The notes beneath the pieces were generated by a model. It was not told the origin of the DNA and ran no database searches. It saw nothing but the letters and a program-made list of their open reading frames with translations. From Pseudomonas protegens (GTDB lineage Bacteria > Pseudomonadota > Gammaproteobacteria > Pseudomonadales > Pseudomonadaceae): a DNA stretch of 64,000 nt. A program made the position numbers and the translations under genes. Positions 16,666 through 24,745 of the stretch are shown one piece after another (the first letter of the stretch is position 1; every line of letters starts with the position of its first letter). Location: positions 496,001-560,000 of the forward strand of contig NZ_CP060201.1 of NCBI RefSeq assembly GCF_013407925.2. Direction: 5' to 3'.

Positions 16666-17772
16666 ATGAGTTCTACCCAAGAGCAGGCCCCCGCCCTCAA
16701 GGAAATCTTCAACCAGCAACGCCTGGAGCACATCGCCGACGCCATGCACGCGGTGTACCCGGCCTTCGATCGTCAACGCTTCCTGCAACTGGCCGGCCAC
16801 AACCTCGCCGAGCTGTCGCTGATGCAGCGCCTGGCCCGGGTCAGCGAGAGCCTGCACCAGGTGCTGGACCTGGACTACGCCAGCAGCCTGGAGCGGCTGC
16901 AAGCCCTGGCGCCGAGCCTGAACAATCGCTTCGTGTGCATCTTCCTGCCGCACTACGTGGCCAGCCATGGCCTGCATGACTTCGAACTGTCGATGGCGGC
17001 ATTGAAGTATTTCACCGGCTTCGGCTCCTCGGAGTTCGCCGTGCGGCATTTCCTGCGCCAGGATGGCCCACGCACCCTGGCCCGGATGCAGGAATGGGCC
17101 GACGATCCGGATGAACACGTGCGCCGCCTGGCCAGCGAAGGCACTCGCCCGCGGCTGCCCTGGTCGTTTCGCCTGGAACAGCTGCAGGCCGACCCGCAAC
17201 TGGCGGCACCGATTCTCGAATGCCTGAAGCGCGACCCCAGCCTGTACGTGCGCAAGTCGGTGGCCAACCACCTCAACGACATCAGCAAGGACCATCCGCA
17301 GTGGGTCATGCAGCGCCTGGAAGGCTGGCCCCTGGATCATCCCCACAGCGCCTGGATCGCCCGCCATGCCCTGCGCAGCCTGATCAAGCAGGGCGAGCGC
17401 CGGGCCCTGGCGATCATCGGCGCCGGGGCCCGGGCCAAGGTCGAGATCAGGCGCTTTCAGGTCACTCCCGGGCAACTGCGCCTGGGCGAGCGCCTCGATC
17501 TGTCCCTGAGCCTGGCCTCCACCAGCCCCCGCGACCAGCGCCTGGTGGTGGATTACGCCATCGACTACGTCAAGGCCTCCGGCGCCACGGCGCGCAAGGT
17601 GTTCAAGCTCAAGACCTTCACCCTGCAAGGCTGGGCCCGGGTGGACCTGGGCCGCAGCCAGCCGATCCGCGAGCTGACCACCCGCCGCCACTACCCGGGG
17701 CGCCATGGCGTGCAGTTGCTAATCAATGGCGAGCCGGTGGCCAGTGGGCATTTCGAGCTGTTGATTGCCTGA
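16666..17772 (+). CDS. alkC: DNA alkylation repair protein AlkC
   Basis: A 368-residue HEAT-like-repeat DNA glycosylase. The helical repeats (about 15-250) include HYVASHGLHDFELSMAALKYFT, SSEFAVRHFL, and SLYVRKSVANHLNDISKDHP. Residues from about 262 to the end form an immunoglobulin-like beta domain (VEIRRFQVTPGQLRLGERLDLSL), known in Pseudomonas AlkC. The family excises 3-methylcytosine and 3-methyladenine. It is monocistronic here, downstream of the REPIN pair and convergent with cytochrome b561. Confidence 0.88.
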   Translation: MSSTQEQAPALKEIFNQQRLEHIADAMHAVYPAFDRQRFLQLAGHNLAELSLMQRLARVSESLHQVLDLDYASSLERLQALAPSLNNRFVCIFLPHYVASHGLHDFELSMAALKYFTGFGSSEFAVRHFLRQDGPRTLARMQEWADDPDEHVRRLASEGTRPRLPWSFRLEQLQADPQLAAPILECLKRDPSLYVRKSVANHLNDISKDHPQWVMQRLEGWPLDHPHSAWIARHALRSLIKQGERRALAIIGAGARAKVEIRRFQVTPGQLRLGERLDLSLSLASTSPRDQRLVVDYAIDYVKASGATARKVFKLKTFTLQGWARVDLGRSQPIRELTTRRHYPGRHGVQLLINGEPVASGHFELLIA

Positions 17773-17883
17773 GAAAGCGCCGCCCGCCTCACTCGCGCGC
17801 AGCAGCCGGCTGGCCGACGACCAGGCCCTTGCGCCGTGCAGCATCCTGGCGGATCCAGTCGTCGGCACGCGGGCCGCTGCCGA

Positions 17884-18429
17884 CTAGCGACCCGGCAGCA
17901 TGCGCTTGAGGGTGTTGTCGCCGACCCAGTAGTGGTGGAACAGCCCGGCCGCGGCGTGCAGGCCAATCAGCCAGTAGCCGGCGTTGCCCAGTTGCTCGTG
18001 CCAGTGCTTGAAGAAACGCGCCTGGTCCGGGTCCACCGTCACCGGCGCGGCCGGCAGGAAGAACTCGAAGTACGGCACCGGCTTGCCCGCCGCCGAGAGC
18101 ATCAGCCAGGCCAGCAGCGGCGTGGCGATCATCAGTCCATACAGAACCAGGTGCATCAGGTGCGACAGCCCGGTCTGCCAGGCGGCCGGCGCCGGAGAGA
18201 TCGGCGGACGCGGCTTGAGGCGCGCCAGCAGGCGAATCCACACCAAGGCGAAGATGCTTATGCCGAACAGGCTGTGCAGCCCGAGAAACAGGCCCCGGGC
18301 CGTACTGCCCTTGGGCATCAGGCCCTTGAGCTCGATACAGGCGTAGACGCCGACGAACAGCGCCAGCATCAGCCAGTGCATCAGGATCGACAGTCGCGCA
18401 TAGCGCGATGGGACGGATTGAGCAGTCAT
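17884..18429 (-). CDS. Cytochrome b561
   Basis: A 181-residue inner-membrane cytochrome b with four hydrophobic helices. The haem-ligand histidines are visible in ILMHWLMLALF, LGLHSLFGIS, LMHLVLYGLM and LIGLHAAAGLFHHY. It transfers electrons from the quinone pool, often to superoxide or periplasmic acceptors. It is divergent from the 18.6 kb operon, and one of the two PmrA-like boxes in the shared promoter region points toward it. It may therefore belong to the same regulon (inference). Confidence 0.92.
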   Translation of the reverse strand: MTAQSVPSRYARLSILMHWLMLALFVGVYACIELKGLMPKGSTARGLFLGLHSLFGISIFALVWIRLLARLKPRPPISPAPAAWQTGLSHLMHLVLYGLMIATPLLAWLMLSAAGKPVPYFEFFLPAAPVTVDPDQARFFKHWHEQLGNAGYWLIGLHAAAGLFHHYWVGDNTLKRMLPGR

Positions 18430-18531
18430 ACACAGTCCTCACGGTGGTTCGGCACGCCTGAATCGTTCAGGTCGTCGCAGGGCCCGGGCAACGTCTTTCG
18501 CTGCCCGGGTGCGCCACCTTGCCGGGCCAGC

Positions 18532-18548
18532 CTTAAGGCAACCTGAAG
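18532..18548 (-). promoter_or_regulatory. PmrA-like box facing cytochrome b561
   Basis: CTTAAG-GCAAC-CTGAAG; read on the minus strand it is CTTCAG-N5-CTTAAG. This is a direct repeat of the CTTAAG type bound by PmrA-class response regulators. It is the mirror arrangement of the second box 25 bases away and lies about 100 bases before the cytochrome start. Confidence 0.55.
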
Positions 18549-18572
18549 AGCGCTGAAATGTCTTTTTGCCAT

Positions 18573-18589
18573 CTTCAGACTGGCTTAAG
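18573..18589 (+). promoter_or_regulatory. PmrA-like box facing the hemolysin-family operon
   Basis: CTTCAG-ACTGG-CTTAAG, the PmrA-type direct repeat with a 5-base spacer. Ten bases after the second half-site is GATACT, a reasonable -10 hexamer, the spacing expected when such a regulator replaces -35 contacts. The operon downstream encodes its own OmpR-type regulator and kinase. Confidence 0.6.
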
Positions 18590-18638
18590 AAAGGCTGCCG
18601 ATACTCCTCCCCAACACGCCCCGGGAGGCTCTATATCC

Positions 18639-19316
18639 ATGCCTGGCCTTGATTGGAACATCCACCTGCCGCTGCATTTCGGACGCGAGTCCGCCCCACC
18701 CCTGACCCTGGCCCGCAGCCTGCCCGGGGACGCACAACGAGCGGTGTTCGAAACCTACGTCAGCCAGCGTTTTCGTAAGGTTCACGGCGCCGATATCCGT
18801 CAATTCATGCCCGAGCTGTTCGGTTTCAGCGATCCTGGGGGCGCGCTGTGCGCCGTGGCCGGGGTACGCCTGGCCAAGGCGGGCCCGCTGTTTCTGGAGC
18901 GCTACCTGGACCAGCCCATCGAGGCCCTGATCGACCTGGCCGCCGGGCGCCCGGTGGAACGCCAGGGCGTGGTGGAAGTGGGCAACCTGGCAGCCAGCGA
19001 CAGCGGCAGCGCGCGGCTGTCGATCATCGCCATCACCTGGCTGCTGGCCATGGGGGGCCTGGAATGGGTGGCGTTCACCGGCAGCGTCGGCCTGGTCAAC
19101 AGCTTCCATCGCCTGGGCCTGCGCCCCCTGACCCTGTGCGCGGCCGACCCCGAGCGCCTGGGTGAAGAGCGTCATCACTGGGGCAGTTACTACCAGAGCC
19201 AGCCAGCCGTGCATGTGGGCAGCATCCGTGCGGGGTTCATCCACTTGCGCAACATGGGGATGTTCAACCGCCTGGGCCTGCCGCTGTCGTTCGAGGAGAG
19301 CAGTCATGTCGCTTGA
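18639..19316 (+). CDS. Thermostable hemolysin family protein (PF12261-type)
   Basis: A 225-residue protein resembling the Vibrio thermostable delta-hemolysin family. Recognisable stretches are YVSQRFRKVHGADIRQFMPEL, VEVGNLAASDSG and FTGSVGLVNSFHRLGL. There is no signal peptide. The compact alpha/beta layout (central VEVGNLA strand, then a SARLSIIAITWLLA helix) recalls GNAT/autoinducer-synthase acyltransferases, so a cytoplasmic acyl-transfer role is as plausible as lysis (inference). GGGAGG lies 10 bases before the ATG. Its 3' end overlaps the ligase start by 11 bases. It is the first gene of the PmrA-box operon. Confidence 0.82.
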   Translation: MPGLDWNIHLPLHFGRESAPPLTLARSLPGDAQRAVFETYVSQRFRKVHGADIRQFMPELFGFSDPGGALCAVAGVRLAKAGPLFLERYLDQPIEALIDLAAGRPVERQGVVEVGNLAASDSGSARLSIIAITWLLAMGGLEWVAFTGSVGLVNSFHRLGLRPLTLCAADPERLGEERHHWGSYYQSQPAVHVGSIRAGFIHLRNMGMFNRLGLPLSFEESSHVA

Positions 19317-20787
19317 AGTGCAGCGCTTCAAGGAAGCGCTTCGCCAACACGCCGAACAAAAGACCATCCATATCGCGCTCTGGGGCGACCGCCTGCGCCT
19401 GGACTACGCCACCCTCTACGCCGAGGTGATCTACCGCCAGCAACGCCTGCGCGATGAACAGGTGCAGGTGGTGGCGCTGGCCCTGGACAACGGCCCGGAA
19501 CTGCTGCTGTGGGACCTGGCCGCGCTGTTCGAGGGCCTGGCTTGCCTGACCCTGCCCCCCTTCTTCACCGACGCCCAGCGCCTGCATTGCCTGGAACAGA
19601 GCCGCGCCGAACTGCTGGTGGCCGACGACGGCCAGGAGGCGGCGCTGCAAGCCGCCGGTTACCGGCGCCAGGGCGAGTTCTGGCGCCGGTCCTTCGACGG
19701 GCCGTCGAGCCTGCCCGCAGGCACCGCCAAACTGACCTTCACCTCCGGCACCACCGGCACCCCCAAGGGCGTGTGCCTGGGCGCCGACAGTCTGCTGCGG
19801 GTGGCCCGCGAACTGCAGCAGGCCAGTCATTCCAGCAACCCGCGCCATCACCTGGCGCTGCTGCCGCTGGGGATCCTTCTGGAAAACCTGGGCTGCTACG
19901 CCGCGCTCTATGCCGGCGCCACCCTCAGCCTGCCCAGCCAGAAGACCCTGGGCATCCAGGGCGCCAGCGGCGTCGATGCGCCGACCCTGCTCGGCTGTCT
20001 GGCCCAGCGCCAGGCCGAGAGCCTGATCCTGGTGCCACAGTTGCTGCTGTTGCTGGTGGGCGCCGCCGAGCAGCGCCTGTTCAATCCCGCCAGCCTGCGC
20101 TTTGCCGCGGTCGGCGGGGCCAAGGTGTCCCTGGAACTGCTACAGCGGGCCCAGCGCCTGGGCTTGCCGGTCTACGAAGGCTACGGGCTGTCGGAGTGCG
20201 CCTCGGTGGTGTGCCTCAACCGTCCCGGGGCACATCGCCCGGGCAGCGTCGGCCAGCCCTTGCCCCATGTGCGGGTGCATCTGGCGGCCGATGGCGAGGT
20301 GCTGATCGAGGGTTCGTTGCTGCTGGGCTACCTGGGGCAAACCGACACGCACGAAGGCTGGTGGCACAGCGGCGATATCGGTGAATTCGACAGCGACGGC
20401 TACCTGTACCTCAAGGGCCGCAAGAAGCATCAGTTCGTCACCAGCTACGGGCGCAACGTCAACCCCGAATGGGTCGAGGCCGAACTGACCCAGCGCAGCC
20501 ACATTGCCCAGGCCTTCGTCTACGGCGAGGCCCTGCCGCGCAACCACGCCCTGCTCTGGCCGCATCGCACGGACTGCAGCGACAGCCAGCTGGCGGCCGC
20601 CGTGGCCCAGGCCAACGAGGCCTTGCCCGATTACGCCCAGGTTCACCAGTGGACCCGCCTGCCACAGCCCTTCACCCCGGCCAACGGCCTGCTGACCGCC
20701 AACGGTCGGCCGCGTCGCGAAGCCATCGTCGAACACTACCGCGACCTGCTCTGCCCCCACCTTCATTCCGAGGAATCATCGTCATGA
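19306..20787 (+). CDS. AMP-binding adenylate-forming ligase (acyl-CoA synthetase-like)
   Basis: A 493-residue ANL-superfamily enzyme. The phosphate loop LTFTSGTTGTPKGVCLG, the YEGYGLSECASVV motif and the hinge region HSGDIGEFDSDGYLYLKGRKK are all present. The C-terminal segment where the adenylation lysine normally lies reads NGLLTANGRPRREAI, with Arg in place of the usual Lys. The family activates a carboxylate as acyl-AMP and usually transfers it to CoA or a carrier thiol. GAGGAGAG precedes the ATG. It overlaps the genes on both sides, so it is tightly coupled to the hemolysin-family protein and the oxidase. Confidence 0.88.
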   Translation: MSLEVQRFKEALRQHAEQKTIHIALWGDRLRLDYATLYAEVIYRQQRLRDEQVQVVALALDNGPELLLWDLAALFEGLACLTLPPFFTDAQRLHCLEQSRAELLVADDGQEAALQAAGYRRQGEFWRRSFDGPSSLPAGTAKLTFTSGTTGTPKGVCLGADSLLRVARELQQASHSSNPRHHLALLPLGILLENLGCYAALYAGATLSLPSQKTLGIQGASGVDAPTLLGCLAQRQAESLILVPQLLLLLVGAAEQRLFNPASLRFAAVGGAKVSLELLQRAQRLGLPVYEGYGLSECASVVCLNRPGAHRPGSVGQPLPHVRVHLAADGEVLIEGSLLLGYLGQTDTHEGWWHSGDIGEFDSDGYLYLKGRKKHQFVTSYGRNVNPEWVEAELTQRSHIAQAFVYGEALPRNHALLWPHRTDCSDSQLAAAVAQANEALPDYAQVHQWTRLPQPFTPANGLLTANGRPRREAIVEHYRDLLCPHLHSEESSS

Positions 20788-21458
20788 GTTTTTTCGACCA
20801 ACTGCAAGCCGCCACCGCCCAGGAGCGGGAGCACCTGTTCAACCTGCCGATCATTCGCGAAGCCGTGGCCGGCCAGGTCAGCCTTGAGGGCTACCGAGCC
20901 TTCCTGACCCAGGCCTACTACCACGTGCGCCATACCGTGCCGCTGATGATGGCCTGTGGCGCACGCCTGCCGGAGCGCCTGGAATGGCTGCGCAGCGCGG
21001 TGTGCGAGTACATCGAGGACGAGTACGGCCATGAACAGTGGGTGCTCAACGACATCGTCGCCTGCGGCGGCGAGCGCCGGGCGGTGCGCGACGGCCAGCC
21101 CTGCCTGGCCATCGAGTTGATGGTGAGCTTTCTCTACGACCTGATCGCCCGCGGCAACCCGGTGGGCCTGTTCGGCATGGTCAACGTGCTGGAAGGCACC
21201 AGCATCGCCCTGGCCACCATGGCCGCCGGGAGCATTCAGGAGAGTCTGCAACTGCCGCAGAGCGCGTTCAGCTACCTGGCCTCCCACGGCGCCCTGGACA
21301 TCGAGCACATGCAGACCTACCGGCGCCTGATGGATCGTCTCGACGACCCTGCCGATCAGGCCGCGGTGATCCATGCCTCCAAGGTGGTCTACCACCTCTA
21401 CAGCGAGATGTTCCGCGGTCTGCCACGTGTCGGGGAGCGCGCCCATGCGTCTGCCTGA
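20784..21458 (+). CDS. TenA/heme-oxygenase-fold iron oxidase-like protein
   Basis: A 224-residue all-helical protein of the TenA/PqqC/heme-oxygenase-like superfamily. The motif pattern of heme-oxygenase-like diiron oxidases (HDO) is visible: EYIEDEYGHEQWVLND in the middle and ALDIEHMQTYRRLMD later, each supplying Glu/Asp/His metal ligands. Relatives oxidise amines or fatty acids, including alkene-forming UndA; this protein is not an obvious UndA. Annotations of such genes as TenA transcriptional regulators are misleading. ATGA overlap with the ligase and a 14-base overlap with the dehydrogenase indicate one functional unit. Confidence 0.8.
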   Translation: MSFFDQLQAATAQEREHLFNLPIIREAVAGQVSLEGYRAFLTQAYYHVRHTVPLMMACGARLPERLEWLRSAVCEYIEDEYGHEQWVLNDIVACGGERRAVRDGQPCLAIELMVSFLYDLIARGNPVGLFGMVNVLEGTSIALATMAAGSIQESLQLPQSAFSYLASHGALDIEHMQTYRRLMDRLDDPADQAAVIHASKVVYHLYSEMFRGLPRVGERAHASA

Positions 21459-22254
21459 AACCCGCGCGGTGCTCACCGGGGCCAGTGGCGGCATCGGTCT
21501 GGCCATCGCCGCCGCCCTGTGCGCCAGTGGTGCCCAGGTGCTGGCCGTGGCCCGGCACAAGGAGCCCCTGGCGCCGCTGCTGGCGCGCTACCCCAAGCAG
21601 CTGTGCTGGGTGTCGGCGGACCTGACCTTCCTCAGCGACCGGCGCAAGGTGCTGCTGGCCGCCGAGGCCATCGGTGGCGTCAACCTGTTGATCAACGCCG
21701 CCGGAATCAACCACTTCGCCATGCTCGAACAGCTCGATGATGCCGAGATCAACGCCATGCTGGCGGTCAACATCGGCGCGCCGATGTGCCTGACCCGCCT
21801 GCTGCTGCCGATGCTGCAACAGGCGCCCAGCGCCATGGTGGTCAACGTCGGCTCCACCTACGGCTCCATCGGCTACCCCGGCTACGCCGCCTACTGCGCC
21901 AGCAAGTTCGCCCTGCGCGGTTTTTCCGAGGCCTTGCGCCGGGAGCTGGCCGATACCCGGGTCAACGTGCTCTATGTGGCGCCGCGCGCCACCCGCACCA
22001 GCATGAACAGCCCCGCGGCCCAGGCCTTGAACGATGCCTTGAAAAGCAACGTCGACGATCCGCAGACCGTGGCCAACGCGGTGCTGCACGCCATCGCCGG
22101 CGACCACCGCGAGCTGTACCTGGGCTGGCCGGAACGGTTTTTCGTGCGCCTCAACAGCCTGCTGCCGAATCTGGTGGACCGCGGCCTGCGCAAACACCTG
22201 CCGCTGATCCGGCGGCTGAGCATTCGATCCGAACGGGAGCATGAGGAACCATGA
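21445..22254 (+). CDS. Short-chain dehydrogenase/reductase
   Basis: A 269-residue classical SDR. The NAD(P)-binding TGASGGIG is at about 10-17, the NAAG-type NAAGIN at about 89, the catalytic Ser in NVGSTYGSIG, and the catalytic pair in YAAYCASK (Tyr and Lys). The last 50 residues (LGWPERFFVRLNSLLPNLVDRGL) are typical of SDRs acting on lipids or polyketides and may contact the membrane. It would oxidise or reduce a hydroxyl/ketone in the operon's product pathway (inference). Confidence 0.88.
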   Translation: MRLPETRAVLTGASGGIGLAIAAALCASGAQVLAVARHKEPLAPLLARYPKQLCWVSADLTFLSDRRKVLLAAEAIGGVNLLINAAGINHFAMLEQLDDAEINAMLAVNIGAPMCLTRLLLPMLQQAPSAMVVNVGSTYGSIGYPGYAAYCASKFALRGFSEALRRELADTRVNVLYVAPRATRTSMNSPAAQALNDALKSNVDDPQTVANAVLHAIAGDHRELYLGWPERFFVRLNSLLPNLVDRGLRKHLPLIRRLSIRSEREHEEP

Positions 22255-22623
22255 AAACCCTGATCACTGCACTGTTACCGGGCTGCCTGAACCTGCCGCC
22301 CGGCCCCCGAGGCCCTGCAAGGTTGCGCCTACACCAGCCTCGCCGCCCTGTATGATCGCGTTCCCGGCTGGCCCATAGGTTTCGGCGACGCCGACAAGGC
22401 CGCAGAACTGCTCAAGCAAGCCTTGCAGCACAACCCTGACGGCCTGGATAGTCTGTACTTCTGGGGTGACCACCTGTATCGCCAGGGCCGCTACGGCGAA
22501 GCCCAGGTCGCCTTGCTCAAGGCCTTGCAGGCGCCACCGCGCCCCGGGCGGGAAGTGGCCGACCAGGGCCGGCGCGCAGAGATCCAGGCCTTGTTGGCCG
22601 AGGTGGGCAAGAAAATCAGATGA
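22251..22623 (+). pseudogene. Decayed TPR-repeat protein gene
   Basis: An ATG overlaps the SDR stop (ATGA) and starts a signal-peptide-like sequence (MKTLITALLPGCLNLP) that hits a stop after 34 codons. In the next frame, beginning near 22291, the reading GCAYTSLAALYDRVPGWPIGF ... AAELLKQALQHNPDGLDSLYFWGDHLY is clearly the body of a TPR-type periplasmic protein and runs to the TGA at 22623. A frameshift, and apparently an internal deletion after the signal region, have separated start from body. In intact operons this would be a small exported TPR protein. It could still be translated in part from an internal start. Confidence 0.75.
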
Positions 22624-22645
22624 CCGGAACAGGACAGGAGTCGAT

Positions 22646-23308
22646 GTGCGCTTACTACTGATCGAGGACGACCAGCCCCTGGGCGAAGGTATCCACCAAG
22701 CCTTGAGCCGCGAAGGCTACACCGTGGACTGGCTCAAGGACGGCAACAGCGCGCTGCATGCGCTGCTCAGCGAAACCTTCGACCTGGCCCTGCTCGATCT
22801 CGGTCTGCCGCGCCTGGATGGCCTGCAAGTGCTCAAGCGCCTGCGCGACAGCGGCGCGACCCTGCCGGTGCTGATTCTCACCGCCCGGGACGCCACCGAG
22901 GACCGCATCGCCGGCCTCGACGCCGGCGCCGACGACTACCTGATCAAGCCCTTCGACCTGGACGAACTCAAGGCCCGACTGCGGGCCCTGCTGCGACGCA
23001 GCGCCGGCCGCGCCCGGGTGCTGATCGAGCATGCCGGCATCAGCCTCGACCCGGGCACCCAGCAGGTGCATTACCACGGCGAGCCGGTGGCCCTGACGCC
23101 CAAGGAATACCAGCTGCTCTACGAACTGCTCTCGCCGCCGGGCCGGGTGATGACCCGCGACCGCCTGCTGCAACTGCTCTACGGCTGGAATGAAGAGGCC
23201 GAGAGCAACACCCTGGAAGTGCACATCCACCATTTGCGCAAGAAGTTTTCCGCCGACCTGATCCGCACCATTCGCGGGGTGGGTTACCTGGTGGAGGAGC
23301 GTCGATGA
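22646..23308 (+). CDS. OmpR/PmrA-family response regulator
   Basis: A 220-residue regulator: receiver domain 1-115 with acidic pocket Glu7/Asp8/Asp9, phosphorylation site Asp51 (LALLDLGLPRLDG) and Lys in YLIKPFD, then a winged-helix DNA-binding domain (about 125-218: LTPKEYQLLYELL, EVHIHHLRKKF, IRTIRGVGYLV). The start is GTG, 5 bases after AGGAG; a longer upstream reading is antisense-like filler. It is cotranscribed with the kinase through an ATGA overlap. It is the likely binder of the two PmrA-like boxes at the head of this operon. Confidence 0.92.
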   Translation: MRLLLIEDDQPLGEGIHQALSREGYTVDWLKDGNSALHALLSETFDLALLDLGLPRLDGLQVLKRLRDSGATLPVLILTARDATEDRIAGLDAGADDYLIKPFDLDELKARLRALLRRSAGRARVLIEHAGISLDPGTQQVHYHGEPVALTPKEYQLLYELLSPPGRVMTRDRLLQLLYGWNEEAESNTLEVHIHHLRKKFSADLIRTIRGVGYLVEERR

Positions 23309-24717
23309 ATTCGATCCGCCGGCGCACCCTGACCCTGATCATCGGTCTGCTGTTCGCCGGCCTGCTGATTCTGACCAGCTTCAACCTGCACGACAGCAAC
23401 CACGAGATCGACGAAGTCTACGACGCCCAACTGGCGCAACATGCCCGCCTGCTGCTGGGCATCATGCGCATGCCCAGCAGCAGCATCGACCAGGCCCAGC
23501 TGTATCACGCCTTCAACCTGGCGCTGAGCCAGGCCATGCCCCAGGTCGACGGGCACCCTTACGAGAGCAAGATCGCCTTCCAGGTATGGAACCGCAAAGG
23601 CAGCCTGCTGGTGCGCACCACCAGCGCCCCCACCTATGCCCTGCAGCCCCTGGCCCCGGGTTTTGGCACCGCTCTGGACCCCAACAACCATCAGTGGCGC
23701 ACCTTCACCCTCGAAGACCAGGACTCGGGCCTGCGGATCTGGGTCGGCGAGCGGGTCGATGTGCGCAGCGACCTGGTCAGCCGCATCATGCGCCACACCC
23801 TGTGGCCCAACGTCCTGGGCAGCCTGTTGCTGGCGGTCATCATCTGGCTGGCCATCGGCTGGGGCCTGCGGCCGCTGGCCAATATGGCCGCCACCCTGCG
23901 GGCGCGACCCAGCGGTTCCCTGGAGCCCTTGCACCTGGAGCCCCTGCCCAGGGAGCTGGAGCCCATGCAGGCGGCCCTCAACCGCATGTTGACGCAGATC
24001 CAGGAATTGCTCGGTCGCGAGCGACGCTTCATTGCCGATGCCGCCCACGAACTGCGCACGCCCCTGGCGGTGTTGCGGGTGCACGCGCAGAACCTGCTGC
24101 AAGCCGGCACCGAGCAGGAGCGCCGGGCGTCCCTGGAGTCGCTGATCCTCGGCGTCGACCGCGCCGGACGCCTGGTCAACCAACTGCTGACCATGGCCCG
24201 CCTGGAGCCCAAGGCACAGGTGCCCATCGAGCAGACCATCGACCTGGCCCATACCGTGCGCGACAGCCTGGTGCAGCTGACCCCATGGCTGTTGAACAAG
24301 GGCCTGGAACTGTCGTTCGACGTCGACGAACGCGCCTACCCGATCCGCGCGGAGGCGGCCTCCATCGACATCGCCCTGAACAACCTGATCAGCAACGCGG
24401 TGAACTTTTCACCGGCCAATGGCGTGATCAACGTGCGCCTGACCCAGGCCGGCGAACACTTCGAACTCAGCGTCGAGGACCAGGGCCCGGGCATCGACGA
24501 AAGCCAGCGCGAGCGCTTGTTCGAGCGTTTCTACAGTCGCGGCAACGCCCACGGCGCCGGCCTTGGGCTGACCATCGTCAGCGTCATCGCCGGGCACCTG
24601 GGCGGCGCGATCAGCCTCGACAACCTGCCCCAGGGCGGGCTGCGCGCCACCCTGTCGCTCCCCTGCGATCAACCGCTGCGGCTGGGCAGTGCCTGGACGG
24701 CGCGCCGCGAGCCATAG
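23305..24717 (+). CDS. Sensor histidine kinase
   Basis: A 470-residue inner-membrane kinase: TM1 at about 8-26, a periplasmic domain of about 135 residues, TM2 at about 168-192, then a linker, a HisKA domain with phospho-acceptor His248 (AAHELRTPLAVL), and an ATPase domain with N-box NNLISNAVNFS, DQGPGID and GAGLGLTIV. It has the TctE/QseC/PmrB layout. It should phosphorylate the preceding regulator in response to an envelope signal, possibly metal or membrane stress (inference). The gene ends the operon. Confidence 0.92.
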   Translation: MNSIRRRTLTLIIGLLFAGLLILTSFNLHDSNHEIDEVYDAQLAQHARLLLGIMRMPSSSIDQAQLYHAFNLALSQAMPQVDGHPYESKIAFQVWNRKGSLLVRTTSAPTYALQPLAPGFGTALDPNNHQWRTFTLEDQDSGLRIWVGERVDVRSDLVSRIMRHTLWPNVLGSLLLAVIIWLAIGWGLRPLANMAATLRARPSGSLEPLHLEPLPRELEPMQAALNRMLTQIQELLGRERRFIADAAHELRTPLAVLRVHAQNLLQAGTEQERRASLESLILGVDRAGRLVNQLLTMARLEPKAQVPIEQTIDLAHTVRDSLVQLTPWLLNKGLELSFDVDERAYPIRAEAASIDIALNNLISNAVNFSPANGVINVRLTQAGEHFELSVEDQGPGIDESQRERLFERFYSRGNAHGAGLGLTIVSVIAGHLGGAISLDNLPQGGLRATLSLPCDQPLRLGSAWTARREP

Positions 24718-24745
24718 CCCATGGGCAGGCGCCGGGACCGAACGC

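Noticed and set aside
17789..17883. Small gene or frameshifted tail after cytochrome b561
   Set aside because: A short minus-strand reading (DDWIRQDAARRKGLVVGQ) continues past the cytochrome stop in another frame, but the cytochrome already ends at the usual place and no start site is present.
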